DNA of 64,000 nt from Stenotrophomonas maltophilia (GCF_023518235.1 NZ_CP090423.1:3737001-3801000); one strand, 5' to 3'; shown: positions 1-8,084, counted from the stretch's first letter. The notes: a model not told the origin generated them from the letters alone. A program made the numbers and translations.

Positions 1-415
1 CGACCCAGTTGCTGGCCGGCTCCGGCGAGGTGTTGAGCAGGGCGCGGGTGCCGGCCTTCAGGCCGTGGCTGGCCAGGGCGACACCGGCGCCAGCGGCGAG
101 TGCGCCGGTTCCCAGCTGGCCGTCCGGCGACAGCGTGGCGGCGGCGAGGAAGGCTCCGGCGGGCACGCGCGCCAGGGTCTGTACCAGGTCCCAGGCCGAG
201 TCCACGCCAGGGATCTTGTCGGCAAAGAATTCGGTGATCGCCAGTGCCGCGGACGTGCCCAGCACCCACCACGATTCGGTCGCCTGCAGGGCGGGCGGCA
301 GGTCGACCCAGCCGAGCAGGCCGGCCAGGCCGACGCCGAACACGGTGAGGTAGACGCGGATGCCGGCCAGCCAGGCCAGCAGGATGCCGATCACGAACAG
401 GTGGGCTTCGGTCAT
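1..415 (-). CDS. DUF4126 family membrane protein (3' end beyond the window edge)
   Basis: Reading from an ATG at 413-415, the protein starts MTEAHLFVIGILLAWLAGIR and continues as a hydrophobic, Gly/Ala-rich chain with several predicted membrane helices. A segment reading TEFFADKIPGVDSAWD matches the conserved loop of the DUF4126 integral membrane family. About 138 codons are present; the C-terminus lies off the left edge. DUF4126 has no established function. The next gene is divergent, with about 160 bp between them. Family assignment is from recalled sequence pattern only. Confidence 0.7.
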   Translation of the reverse strand, partial: MTEAHLFVIGILLAWLAGIRVYLTVFGVGLAGLLGWVDLPPALQATESWWVLGTSAALAITEFFADKIPGVDSAWDLVQTLARVPAGAFLAAATLSPDGQLGTGALAAGAGVALASHGLKAGTRALLNTSPEPASNWV

Positions 416-594
416 GGCGGTGCTCCGGCGACGGAACTGTGCAGGGGGCCACACTATCGGCGATGGCGTGGCTGAACGCCACAGACCGTGGCGGGCCACT
501 GCGCAGGAAACCCACCCGTCCTGTCATACACTAGCCCGTCGTTTGCCACAGGGGCCGTACCGGTATCGCCCTGGCGATGCCCCGGAATCCACCC

Positions 595-1338
595 ATGAAC
601 AACCGCCCACCCATGCGCGTGCAGGTGCGCCTGCCGGGTGCCTCGCAGCCCCCCACCGACCGTCGCCGGCTGCTGGTGATCGGCGGCATCTGGCTGCTCA
701 GCCTGGTGCTGGCGGTCCTCGGTGGCTGCTGGCTGGCCACCCCGCGCGATGCCCAGGGCCAGCGCCTGCAGGCTGCCGAGAAGCGCGCCGAGACGCTGCA
801 AGGGCAACTGACCGAGCTGCGCCAGAAGCAGGCCACGCTGGAAGCCTCCGACCGCATCAGCCGCGCCGCCAATACCGAGGTGCAGTCCTCGCTGGCCGAG
901 CGTGATGAGGAAATCGCCGGCCTGCGTGCCGACGTCGCCTTCTACGAGCGCCTGGTCGGCTCGACCAGCCAGCGCAAGGGGTTGAATACCCATTCCATCG
1001 AGTTCAGCCCGGAGACCGCCGGCACCTGGCAGTACACCGCTGTGCTGACCCAGAACCTCAACCGCGGTGCCATCAGCCAGGGGCAGATGCGCTTCACCGT
1101 GGAAGGCGTGAAGAACGGCAAGCTGGCCACGATCAGCTGGGATGATCTGCACCAGCGCAGCAAGGTACCGGGGCAGGATTACTCGTTCCGGTACTTCCAG
1201 CAGATCACCGGCAGCGTCATGCTGCCGGCTGACTTCACCCCGCAACGCGTGCGGGTGACATTGGGGAGTGGTACGGGGGGTACCACCCAGGTATTCGACT
1301 GGAAACAGGCCGGTGCGCCGGCCAGCAAAGGGGAGTAG
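595..1338 (+). CDS. DUF6776-like membrane-anchored coiled-coil protein
   Basis: A short basic N-terminus is followed by one strong membrane helix at about residues 25-47 (GGIWLLSLVLAVLGGCWLA), then a coiled-coil stretch rich in Ala, Glu, Gln and Arg to about residue 125, then a globular beta-rich C-terminal domain. This is a single-pass inner-membrane protein with a periplasmic domain. I chose the ATG at 595; an in-frame ATG at 577 would add six residues (MPRNPP). The bactofilin gene begins 4 bp after the stop, so the two are probably co-transcribed, which suggests a cell-envelope or cytoskeletal role. The DUF6776 label is a recollection of the xanthomonad family and should be treated as tentative. 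Confidence 0.65.
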   Translation: MNNRPPMRVQVRLPGASQPPTDRRRLLVIGGIWLLSLVLAVLGGCWLATPRDAQGQRLQAAEKRAETLQGQLTELRQKQATLEASDRISRAANTEVQSSLAERDEEIAGLRADVAFYERLVGSTSQRKGLNTHSIEFSPETAGTWQYTAVLTQNLNRGAISQGQMRFTVEGVKNGKLATISWDDLHQRSKVPGQDYSFRYFQQITGSVMLPADFTPQRVRVTLGSGTGGTTQVFDWKQAGAPASKGE

Positions 1339-1342
1339 GCAG

Positions 1343-1807
1343 ATGTTCGGGAACAGCAAATCCAACCGTGATGGCCAGCTGGTGGTCGACGCCCTGATCG
1401 GCAACCAGGTGGTGATCCGCGGCGATGTGGAATTCAGTGGTGGCCTGTACGTGGAAGGCCGCATCCACGGCAAGGTGATCGCCGCCGAGGGCGCCAGTGG
1501 CGCGACCCTGACGGTGGCCGAGCACGGCGTGATCGAAGGCGAGATCCGTGCCCAGGTGGTGGTCATCAGTGGCCGCCTGGACGGCGATGTGCACGCCACC
1601 GAGAAGGTTGAACTGACGCCGAGCGCGCGGGTCAACGGCAACGTCCATTACCAGGTGGTGGAAATGAATGCGGGCGCCCAGCTGAACGGCCGCCTGATCC
1701 ATGCCAGCGCCCCGATGGCGGCGCTGCCGGCCCCGGACGGCGATGAGGCCAATGCGGGCAAGGGCGACACCGCCGCGCGCCGCAAGCTGGCCGAGGCGAT
1801 GGCTTGA
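1343..1807 (+). CDS. Bactofilin (polymer-forming cytoskeletal protein)
   Basis: A 154-residue protein with the bactofilin core: short hydrophobic repeats such as [34 protein letters not shown] and [19 protein letters not shown], which form a right-handed beta-helix. The N-terminal tail ([11 protein letters not shown]) and the Ala-rich C-terminal tail are disordered, as is typical. Bactofilins polymerise without nucleotide and often scaffold cell-wall enzymes at the inner membrane. A GGGGAG ribosome site at 1331-1336 lies inside the end of the previous gene and fits the ATG at 1343. The upstream membrane-anchored coiled-coil protein is a plausible partner; that link is inference. Confidence 0.9.
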   Translation: MFGNSKSNRDGQLVVDALIGNQVVIRGDVEFSGGLYVEGRIHGKVIAAEGASGATLTVAEHGVIEGEIRAQVVVISGRLDGDVHATEKVELTPSARVNGNVHYQVVEMNAGAQLNGRLIHASAPMAALPAPDGDEANAGKGDTAARRKLAEAMA

Positions 1808-1838
1808 AAGCCATCGTCGGCGCCCCCATGCTGACACC

Positions 1839-2231
1839 ATGAGCACGCTAGTCTCCCTGCCCGGCGCCACCCCGGCCGCCGCGCCCGATTACCAGTCGCT
1901 GGAGCGCCCGCTGAACTTCACCGAGTCGGCGGCCGCCAAGGTCAGATCCCTGATCCAGGAAGAGGGCAACCCCGACCTGGCCCTGCGCGTGTACATCGAA
2001 GGGGGCGGCTGTTCGGGCTTCCAGTACGGGTTCGAGTTCGACGAGAACCGGGCCGACGATGATCTGGCGGTGCAGACCAGCGGGGTGACCCTGCTGGTGG
2101 ACCCGCTGAGCCTGCAGTACCTGATGGGCGCCGAGGTGGACTACACCGAGAGCCTGACCGGTGCCCAGTTCGTGATCCGCAACCCGAATGCCAAGACCAC
2201 CTGCGGCTGCGGCAGCAGCTTCAGCATGTAG
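1839..2231 (+). CDS. erpA: Iron-sulfur cluster insertion protein ErpA
   Basis: An A-type Fe-S carrier of 130 residues. The three ligand cysteines are in place: Cys58 in [12 protein letters not shown], and Cys122 and Cys124 in TTCGCGSSF at the C-terminus. The N-terminus is about 25 residues longer than the minimal IscA fold, and the core starts at [14 protein letters not shown]. ErpA delivers 4Fe-4S clusters to apo-enzymes, including those of isoprenoid synthesis and respiration. ErpA, not IscA, is favoured because the gene stands alone outside an isc operon and because of the long N-terminus. The start is the ATG at 1839; an ATG at 1828 is out of frame. Confidence 0.92.
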   Translation: MSTLVSLPGATPAAAPDYQSLERPLNFTESAAAKVRSLIQEEGNPDLALRVYIEGGGCSGFQYGFEFDENRADDDLAVQTSGVTLLVDPLSLQYLMGAEVDYTESLTGAQFVIRNPNAKTTCGCGSSFSM

Positions 2232-2266
2232 GCGGGGCGCGGGGCCTGCGTCCTGCGCAACAAGGT

Positions 2267-2286
2267 GTGTGGAGCAAGCTCCACAC
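2267..2286. repeat. Short perfect hairpin downstream of erpA
   Basis: GTGTGGAGC at 2267-2275 and its complement GCTCCACAC at 2278-2286 form a 9-bp stem just after erpA. There is no T-run, so it is a weak candidate for a terminator; it may be one of the many short palindromes scattered through the intergenic spaces of this window. Confidence 0.45.
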
Positions 2287-2339
2287 CCACGCAAAGCCTG
2301 CGGCTTGCCACCTGCAGCGATTGGCGGCACGCTTGGCGG

Positions 2340-3245
2340 ATGCCCAATACTCCTTCGCCGCTTTCCGGTTTCGCCTTCGTGGGCGAACCGCTGGAGCGCG
2401 CCGATGCCCTGCGCGACGATGCCGAAGCACTGGCGCGCCTGTGGCCGGGCGCGCGCATCCTTGTTCTCGACCATGACGGCAGCGCCTTCACCGACGATGA
2501 CGATCAACCGCTGGCGGTGACCGGCGCCGATATCGGCGGTGGCCCCGGTGCCGCGATCTTCCTCGGCCTGCGCGGCGAACAGGCCTGGTTTTCGGTCGAA
2601 GCCGCCAATGTAACCGTCACTGCACCGCGTCGCCTCGACCTGCGGCAGGCCGCGTTGCTGTGGCCGATGGCCGATGCAACCGCCTTCAGCTACGCGCGCG
2701 GCATGTCCTACTGGCACGCGCGCACCCGCTTCTGTGGTGTGTGCGGCGGCGCCGTGGCGTTTGCACGCGGCGGTTTCGTGGGCCGTTGCGCGCAGTGCTC
2801 CACCGAGCACTACCCGCGTGTCGATCCCGCCGTGATCGTGGCGGTGGAAAACCAGGGCCGCCTGCTGCTCGGCCGCCAGTCGAACTGGGCGCCGCGCCGC
2901 TACTCAGTGCTGGCCGGCTTCGTCGAACCGGGCGAGACCTTCGAGCAGACCGTGGTGCGCGAAGTCCACGAGGAGAGCAAGGTGCGGGTGACCGCCTGCC
3001 AGTACCTCGGTTCGCAGCCGTGGCCGTTCCCCGGCGCGCTGATGGTCGGCTTCCGTGCACAGGCCCAGGACGACCTGCCAACGGTGGATGGTGAGCTGGA
3101 AGATGCGCGCTGGTTCAGTGCCGAAGAGGTGGGCGCTGCGCTGGCGCGTGATGCCCATGACGACGGACAGGGCATCCGCCTGTCACCGCCGATCTCGATT
3201 TCGCGTGGTCTGATCGAGCACTGGTACCACCAGCAGAAGGCGTGA
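2340..3245 (+). CDS. nudC: NAD+/NADH pyrophosphatase NudC (mRNA NAD-decapping family)
   Basis: A 301-residue Nudix enzyme. A zinc ribbon is formed by Cys132, Cys135, Cys150 and Cys153 (CGVCGG and CAQC). It is followed by a complete Nudix box at residues 193-215 (GFVEPGETFEQ, then REVHEESKV), giving G-x5-E-x7-REVxEE. The motif SQPWPFP at 225-231 sits after the box and is diagnostic of NADH-pyrophosphatases. The N-terminal domain (1-115) is the variable NudC N-domain. The enzyme hydrolyses NAD(H) to NMN(H) and AMP and can remove NAD caps from RNA. Start chosen as ATG 2340, about 110 bp after erpA; upstream in-frame starts give a poor extension. Confidence 0.93.
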   Translation: MPNTPSPLSGFAFVGEPLERADALRDDAEALARLWPGARILVLDHDGSAFTDDDDQPLAVTGADIGGGPGAAIFLGLRGEQAWFSVEAANVTVTAPRRLDLRQAALLWPMADATAFSYARGMSYWHARTRFCGVCGGAVAFARGGFVGRCAQCSTEHYPRVDPAVIVAVENQGRLLLGRQSNWAPRRYSVLAGFVEPGETFEQTVVREVHEESKVRVTACQYLGSQPWPFPGALMVGFRAQAQDDLPTVDGELEDARWFSAEEVGAALARDAHDDGQGIRLSPPISISRGLIEHWYHQQKA

Positions 3246-3390
3246 CGGCAGGCGGCCAGCGGGCGTGCAACGGCCCGGTATTGCCGCCACCTGAACACGG
3301 CCCGGGTTACAGTGCGGGCCATCCGTGAAGCGGCGGCTGCGACAGGTAAGGTAGCGGCGCCACGCGTTCTGTTTTGTAGGGAGACCTGCC

Positions 3391-4278
3391 ATGTTCACCA
3401 CTCTGGCCGCCGTGCTGGTTGCACTGGCCCTGGGCCATGTCGCTCCGGCCGCTGCCGCTTCGCTGCGTCGCTTCGATGGCTTCCGGCGTTGGCTGGGCTG
3501 GCTGGACGGGCGCGGTGGCAAGGCCTGGCATGGACCGGCAGGTGTCGCCCTTGCCTTGCTGCCGCCACTGCTGTTGATGGCGTTGCTGGCATGGCTGCTG
3601 CGCGGGGTGCTGTTCGGGCTGCCGTCGCTGCTGCTGGGGGTGGTGGTGCTGGCGTGGTGCTGGGGCCCGCGCGACCTGGATCGCGATATCGAGGCGGTCA
3701 TCGATGCCGATGATGCGGCGACCCGGCAGGCGGCCATGCGCAACCTGCAGGCCGCCGGCGGCAGCCTGCGCGAGGACGTACCGTCGCTGGTGGAAGCCAC
3801 CGTGCTCAACGCACTGCGGCGCTGGTTTGCGGTGCTGTTCTGGTTCCTGTTGCTTGGCCCGGCCGGTGCCCTGGGCTATCGATTGCTGGCGCTGATGGCG
3901 GAAAGCCCGATGCGCGCTCGTGTTCCGGCCGAGCCGCTGGCAGTGGCGCAGCGGCTGCTGGGCTGGATCGAGTGGCCGGTGGCGCAGCTGATGGCGTTCT
4001 CGATGGCGCTGGTCGGCAATTTCGATACGGCGTGGAAAGCGTGGCGGCAGGCGCACGGCGAGCGTCTGGCCGGAGGCATCGCCTTCCTCGGCGCGGTGGC
4101 ACGCGCCAGCGTCAACGCCGAACTGCGCGAGGACGCGCACGATTACACCGAAGCGGGCTTGTTGCCGGTGTGGCAGCGCCTGCCGGAACTGCGTGATGCG
4201 ATGAGTCTGGTGTGGCGGATGCTGCTGCTGTGGCTGGCCGTGCTGGCCCTGCTGGTGATTGCAGGCTGGGTGACGTAG
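3391..4278 (+). CDS. ampE: AmpE-like regulatory membrane protein
   Basis: A 295-residue integral membrane protein. Hydrophobic segments lie at about residues 1-20, 50-85, 145-170 and 275-295. It has the AmpE/CobD-type pattern FRRWLGWLDG near the N-terminus, ARASVNAELREDAHDYTEAGLLPVW near the C-terminus, and an internal RDLDRDIEAVIDADD segment. In enterobacteria AmpE is encoded with AmpD and is proposed to sense beta-lactam stress through cell-wall fragments, but its mechanism is poorly defined. No ampD lies beside it here. The GGGAG at 3379-3383 supports the ATG at 3391. A short hairpin and then the large hairpin block follow the stop. Confidence 0.75.
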   Translation: MFTTLAAVLVALALGHVAPAAAASLRRFDGFRRWLGWLDGRGGKAWHGPAGVALALLPPLLLMALLAWLLRGVLFGLPSLLLGVVVLAWCWGPRDLDRDIEAVIDADDAATRQAAMRNLQAAGGSLREDVPSLVEATVLNALRRWFAVLFWFLLLGPAGALGYRLLALMAESPMRARVPAEPLAVAQRLLGWIEWPVAQLMAFSMALVGNFDTAWKAWRQAHGERLAGGIAFLGAVARASVNAELREDAHDYTEAGLLPVWQRLPELRDAMSLVWRMLLLWLAVLALLVIAGWVT

Positions 4279-4285
4279 GTACTTT

Positions 4286-4304
4286 GCAGGGCTTGCAGCC
4301 CTGC
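4286..4304. repeat. Hairpin GCAGGGC/GCCCTGC after ampE
   Basis: GCAGGGC and GCCCTGC flank a TTGCA loop. The identical 19-bp hairpin recurs at 23010-23028, after the M20 peptidase gene. In both places it is the first element of a much larger conserved intergenic block. It may act as a weak terminator, though it has no T-run. Confidence 0.6.
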
Positions 4305-4313
4305 ACCTGCAGA

Positions 4314-4340
4314 AGCAACAGCAACAGCAACAGCAACAGC
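4314..4340. repeat. AGCAAC hexamer microsatellite
   Basis: Four and a half perfect copies of AGCAAC lie in the non-coding space between ampE and the first large hairpin. Hexamer tracts can vary in length by slippage. The corresponding place in the second block (23041-23060) has only a degenerate form (TCAACGTCAACGTCC). Confidence 0.7.
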
Positions 4341-4356
4341 CGGATTACCGCGAGAT

Positions 4357-4458
4357 GGCGGGGTGGGTCGGATGGCGGGGGACGCCGTAAACCCGTCCAT
4401 GGGGGCTTGGTCGCCGCATCCATGCGGTTCACACCCCCGCCATCCGACCCACCCCGCC
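4357..4458. repeat. Large hairpin A1: 25-bp perfect stem, 52-nt conserved loop
   Basis: The arm at 4357-4381 is exactly complementary to 4434-4458; the arms end in GGGGG/CCCCC at the loop side. The 52-nt loop (4382-4433) begins ACGCCGTAAA and ends GCGGTTCACA, with GGCTTGGTCGC in the middle. The same loop, with a few changes, is found in hairpins B1 and, inverted, B2, whereas the middle of the stem differs among copies. No plausible coding frame runs through it. It could be a mobile palindromic element or a structured RNA; I cannot tell which. Confidence 0.85.
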
Positions 4459-4504
4459 TTCGACAGTTTCCCGGTGACGGTGGGTCAACTGCGATTGCCG
4501 GTGG

Positions 4505-4548
4505 GTGTCGACCTTGGTCGACACGGTAGATCCACGCCATGCGTGGAT
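4505..4548. repeat. Paired short palindromes: GTGTCGAC hairpin and GTAG hairpin
   Basis: GTGTCGAC (4505-4512) pairs with GTCGACAC (4517-4524). It is followed directly by GTAG and then ATCCACGC-CAT-GCGTGGAT (4526-4548). The first hairpin recurs at 23231-23250. The second recurs near 25484-25566, 44982-45008 and, with changes, 54215-54237. The GTAG-led form fits the SMAG family of short palindromes known from S. maltophilia. Confidence 0.75.
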
Positions 4549-4618
4549 GCAGAGCGAAGCGATCCGCTTCTGATCTTCTCTTTCTTTTCCGTGGTGGACG
4601 CGCACGGAAACTGTCCGT

Positions 4619-4801
4619 GGCCGGGCGCGATGGGTTTGCGGGGGTGTCCGCGGCGTGGGCCCGAGGCATGCCTCGGGCGGGTTGGGCAGGAGGCCCAACC
4701 CCGGTCTTGCCGTGTGCGCAGGACAGCGCACACGAGCAAGCCGCGGCCAAGCCTCCAGGGATGGATTCACGGCGTCCCCCGCAAACCCATCGCGCCCGGC
4801 C
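4619..4801. repeat. Large hairpin A2: 26-bp perfect stem, enlarged 131-nt loop
   Basis: The arm at 4619-4644 is exactly complementary to 4776-4801. The inner 131 nt hold nested palindromes (CCCGAGGCATGCCTCGGG, a GGGTTGGGC...GCCCAACCC pair, a TGTGCGC...GCGCACA pair). Next to the right arm is a segment related to the conserved loop of A1 in inverted orientation. It is the longest member of the family in this window and looks like a copy that gained inserted hairpins. Confidence 0.8.
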
Positions 4802-4865
4802 AACCCCCAGGCTTCCACCTTCAGATGTCGCGCCACCACGAGGGGCCGCGCCGTTGGCCGGAAAC

Positions 4866-5291
4866 CTAGATCGGTGCCAGCGCGGTGAACGGCGCCCACG
4901 GCAGGTTGCGCAGCAGCGCATAGCCGGGCAGCAGCCACAGCCAGAAGGTGGGGTTGGCCAGCACCCGCATCAGCGGGTCGAGCAGGCGAGGGCGGAAGCC
5001 AGCGGCATTGAGCAGCATCAGCAGCAGGAAGGGCAGGCTGACGACCAGCAGCGGGTTCATCGCCATTGCGCCAGGCAGGTCGAAGTGGACCAGTGAATAC
5101 AGGCAGCGGGTGCTGCCACAGCCCGGGCAATACAGGCCGGTCAGCGCGTACACCGGGCAGCTCGGCAACGGGTTGCCGGCAACATATGGATTGACGTGGC
5201 GCAGCACGACCGCAGCACCTGCGGCCAGACCGGTGGCGGCCAGCAGCGGCGCCCAGCGGGCGAAGCGGAAATGGGCAGGACGGGCTGACAT
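4866..5291 (-). CDS. DUF2752 domain-containing membrane protein
   Basis: A 141-residue protein with a first membrane helix at about 10-30, then the DUF2752 signature CPVYALTGLYCPGCGSTRC (about residues 45-63), then further hydrophobic segments at 75-95 and 110-128. The family is widespread, of unknown function, and is often found beside small CD225/TM2-type membrane proteins, as here. The gene is convergent with ampE across the hairpin block and lies 43 bp downstream of the CD225 pair on the same strand, so the three may form one unit. Confidence 0.85.
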   Translation of the reverse strand: MSARPAHFRFARWAPLLAATGLAAGAAVVLRHVNPYVAGNPLPSCPVYALTGLYCPGCGSTRCLYSLVHFDLPGAMAMNPLLVVSLPFLLLMLLNAAGFRPRLLDPLMRVLANPTFWLWLLPGYALLRNLPWAPFTALAPI

Positions 5292-5334
5292 GTGGCAACG
5301 GATCCGGCGCGGGCGCCGGATCCGTCCGGAGGCA

Positions 5335-5616
5335 TCAGTAGCTGCTGCCGCCGCTCATGGCGCCCATGCCGCCGACAGCCACGATGAGGATGCCGTACAG
5401 CACGCCCACCACGACGGCGGCGATGGCCGACCAGATGGCCCACTTCTTGGCCTTGGCGGCCGAATCCTGGGCACCGGCGACGTCGCCTGCGGCCAGCTTG
5501 CCGTTGACCTGGGCGGCGTAGACGATCGACACGATGCCCGCCGGCAGGCAGCAGAACAGGGTGGACAGGATTGCCCAGACCAGATTGTTCGGGACCTGCG
5601 GAGTAGCGGTGTTCAT
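5335..5616 (-). CDS. CD225/dispanin family small membrane protein (copy 2)
   Basis: A 93-residue protein with two membrane helices separated by a short cytoplasmic loop. The first helix reads NNLVWAILSTLFCCLPAGIV and the loop reads SIVYAAQVNGKLAAGDVAGAQ, the CD225 pattern shared with eukaryotic IFITM proteins. The second helix is at about 65-87. The start ATG at 5614-5616 has AAGGAG upstream on the minus strand. It is a tandem paralogue of the next gene upstream, which shares most of the first half. The bacterial function is unknown. Confidence 0.85.
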   Translation of the reverse strand: MNTATPQVPNNLVWAILSTLFCCLPAGIVSIVYAAQVNGKLAAGDVAGAQDSAAKAKKWAIWSAIAAVVVGVLYGILIVAVGGMGAMSGGSSY

Positions 5617-5650
5617 GGGTTCAAGCTCCTTGATGGGTGGTGGTGGTGAA

Positions 5651-5938
5651 TCAATGGTCGGAAAGAGCGCCCAGCACAGCCAAGCCGCCGAACAGCCCGA
5701 ACCACAACAGCAACAGGACCGGCAGCGCCACGGCCGAAGCCACGGCCCACCAGCCTGCCTTGCGCGACGCATCGTAGGCGCCGGGAAGATCGCCGGCCGC
5801 GCGGCGGCCATCGACCTGGGAGGCATAGACGATCGACACCACGCCCAGCGGCAGGCAACAGAACAGCGTCGTCAGGATCGCCCAGACCAGATGGTTGGGG
5901 ATGTAGACCGGACGGCTGAGCGGTGGTGGTTGATTCAA
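5651..5938 (-). CDS. CD225/dispanin family small membrane protein (copy 1)
   Basis: A 95-residue protein with the same plan as its neighbour: a Pro-rich N-terminus, helix NHLVWAILTTLFCCLPLGVV, loop SIVYASQVDGRRAAGDLPGA, and a second helix at about 65-90. The start appears to be a TTG (5936-5938) with GGAG about 7 nt upstream; no upstream ATG is in frame. Separated by 34 bp from copy 2, it looks like a tandem duplication that has since diverged in the second helix. Confidence 0.82.
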   Translation of the reverse strand: MNQPPPLSRPVYIPNHLVWAILTTLFCCLPLGVVSIVYASQVDGRRAAGDLPGAYDASRKAGWWAVASAVALPVLLLLWFGLFGGLAVLGALSDH

Positions 5939-6113
5939 AGCAAGACTCCATTCCTTGGTGGCTGGACCCCGGTGAACGTGGCCAACCTCCCCCCTGTGGG
6001 TGCGTAATCTACCGCAACCGGCGTTGCATGTATGCGTTTACATCGGCGACATGGCGCCACCTGCACTTGACGGTGGCGTATGCCAGGGGCTTGTGTGAGC
6101 CCGGACTGCTGCG

Positions 6114-8003
6114 TCAGGCGTGATCGCCACGCAGGGCGCGGACCTGGGCTTCCAGGGTGGCGGCGTCAGTGCGATGGCCGTCCACGGCCGGCGCGGCCAC
6201 CACGTCGATGGTGGCGCGGAAGCGGCGTGGCACGCGCATGCGGCCCAGGCGGCTGTCGCGCCGGCTCCACATGCTCGACCACATGCCCTGCAGCGCCATC
6301 GGCACCACCGGCACCGGCCGCCGTTCGAGGATCTTCTCGACGCCGGACTTGAACGGCGCCATCGCGCCATCCCTGGTCAACGCGCCTTCCGGGAAGATGC
6401 AGACCAGCTCGCCCTCGGCCAGCGCCGCATCGATCTCGTCGAACGCGCGCTGCATCAGTGCCGGGTCTTCGCGCGCACCGGCAATCGGGATCGCCTTGGC
6501 GGTGCGGAAGATCCAGCGCATCACCGGGATGTTGAAGATCCGGTAGTACATGACGAACCGTACCGGGCGCGGGATCGTCGCCGACAGGATCAACGCATCC
6601 ATGTAGCTGACGTGGTTGCAGACCAGCAGTGCAGCGCCTTCGTCGGGCACGTTGGCCTCGATGCCGTGCGGGCGCAGCCGGTACAGGGTGCGCACCATCA
6701 ACCAGCTGAGGAAGCGCATCAGGAATTCGGGGACGATGGTGAAGATGTAGATCGCCACCACGGCATTGGCGATGGCCAGTGCCAGGAACTGCTGCGGAAT
6801 GGTCCAGTGCAGCAGCTTATGCGCGGCCAGCGACAACAGCGCGGCGGCCACGATGAAGCCGGAGTTCTGGATGTTCAGCGCGGCGAACACGCGCGACATC
6901 TGTGCCTTCGGCGTGCGGCTCTGGATCAGCGCGAACAGCGGCACCACGAAGATGCCGGTGAACAGGCCGATTCCGACAAGATCGATGACGATGCGCAGGC
7001 TCCCCGGCTGCTGCAGGAACGTGCCGATGGTCAACCCGTGCGCAGTCGCCTCGCCGCTGCGGGCGAAGTACAGATCCAGCAGGAACGCGGTCATGCCGAA
7101 CGCGCCCAGCGGCACCAGGCCGATTTCCACGGTGCGCGCCGACAGCTTCTCGCACAGCAGCGAGCCGACCCCGGTGCCGACCGAGAACAGGGCCAGTGCG
7201 AAGATGTACAGGGTCGGTTCGCCACCAAGGTTGGCGACCGCGTACGCCGGCAGCTGCGAGGTCAGCACGGTGCCGACGAACCAGAACCAGGACACGCCCA
7301 GGATCGCGTTGCGCACGGCCTTCTGCTGGCGCGCCATGCGCAGGACCGCCAGCGATTCGGGCAGCGGGTTCCAGTTGATCTTCAGATTCGGGTCGCCGGC
7401 ATCGACCTTGGGAATCAGCCGCGCGGCGATGTTGCCGCAGACCGCCAGCGCGATGATCGCGCATGCCGCCACCACCGTGCCGTGGCTGCCGGCCACCGTG
7501 AACACCAGGCCGCCGACGATCATGCCGGAGAGGATCGACATCGAGGTGCCCATCTCGACCAGGCCGTTGCCGCCGGTCAGTTCTTCAGGCTTGAGCACCG
7601 AGGGCAGCACCGAGTACTTCACCGGGCCGAACAGGGTCGACTGCATGCCGGTGCAGAACAGCGCGACCAGCAACACCGGCAGGCTCTGGATCAGGAAGCC
7701 GGTGGCGGCCAGCGACATGATCACGATCTCCATGGTGGTGGTGATCACGATCAGCCGCGATTTTTCCAGCTTGTCGGCGATCTGCCCGGCCAGAGCCGAG
7801 AACAGGAAGTACGGCAGGATGAAGATGGCCGGTGCCAGCGTGGCGTACAGGCCCAGTTCCTCTTCCGGAACGGCCATGAACAGCAGCATGCTGATGATGG
7901 CCTGCCGGTACACATTGTCGTTGAACGCCCCAAGCGCCTGTACGACGAAGAACGGCAGGAAACGGCGCTGGCGCAGCAGGGCAAACTGGTTGTGACCGGA
8001 CAT
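6114..8003 (-). CDS. MFS transporter fused to 1-acylglycerol-3-phosphate acyltransferase (LplT-PlsC type)
   Basis: A 629-residue fusion. Residues 10-430 are a 12-helix MFS transporter resembling the lysophospholipid flippase LplT (FLPFFVVQALGAFNDNVYRQA at the start). Residues 435-629 are a PlsC domain with the NHVSYMD catalytic box (His464, Asp469) and FPEG at 537-540. In E. coli, LplT imports lysophospholipid and Aas (PlsC domain plus acyl-ACP synthetase) re-acylates it. Here the synthetase domain is missing from the chain and from the neighbouring genes. A likely role is lysophospholipid import and repair. Start ATG at 8001-8003, preceded on the minus strand by AAGGAGG. Confidence 0.88.
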   Translation of the reverse strand: MSGHNQFALLRQRRFLPFFVVQALGAFNDNVYRQAIISMLLFMAVPEEELGLYATLAPAIFILPYFLFSALAGQIADKLEKSRLIVITTTMEIVIMSLAATGFLIQSLPVLLVALFCTGMQSTLFGPVKYSVLPSVLKPEELTGGNGLVEMGTSMSILSGMIVGGLVFTVAGSHGTVVAACAIIALAVCGNIAARLIPKVDAGDPNLKINWNPLPESLAVLRMARQQKAVRNAILGVSWFWFVGTVLTSQLPAYAVANLGGEPTLYIFALALFSVGTGVGSLLCEKLSARTVEIGLVPLGAFGMTAFLLDLYFARSGEATAHGLTIGTFLQQPGSLRIVIDLVGIGLFTGIFVVPLFALIQSRTPKAQMSRVFAALNIQNSGFIVAAALLSLAAHKLLHWTIPQQFLALAIANAVVAIYIFTIVPEFLMRFLSWLMVRTLYRLRPHGIEANVPDEGAALLVCNHVSYMDALILSATIPRPVRFVMYYRIFNIPVMRWIFRTAKAIPIAGAREDPALMQRAFDEIDAALAEGELVCIFPEGALTRDGAMAPFKSGVEKILERRPVPVVPMALQGMWSSMWSRRDSRLGRMRVPRRFRATIDVVAAPAVDGHRTDAATLEAQVRALRGDHA

Positions 8004-8052
8004 GGAGCCTCCTTGACCGGCGCAGCCTAGCATTCCTGCCCATCCGCTGTGG

Positions 8053-8073
8053 GTGCGGACCGTTGGTCCGCAC
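8053..8073. repeat. GTGCGGACC palindrome
   Basis: GTGCGGACC-GTT-GGTCCGCAC lies between the SDR and MFS-acyltransferase genes. The same 9-bp arms occur at 13616-13636, and a close relative (GTGCCGACC/GGTCGGCAC) at about 49660-49680. This is a short dispersed hairpin family. Confidence 0.7.
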
Positions 8074-8084
8074 ACCTGGAAACC

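Noticed and set aside
4429..5298. Open frames running through the large hairpins near 4.4-4.8 kb
   Set aside because: They follow the palindromes in several frames and both strands equally, with no codon preference and no homologous protein that I recognise.
6120..8030. Plus-strand frame of 636 codons opposite the MFS-acyltransferase gene
   Set aside because: His/Gln/Arg-rich antisense shadow, while the minus-strand protein has clear transporter and PlsC motifs.
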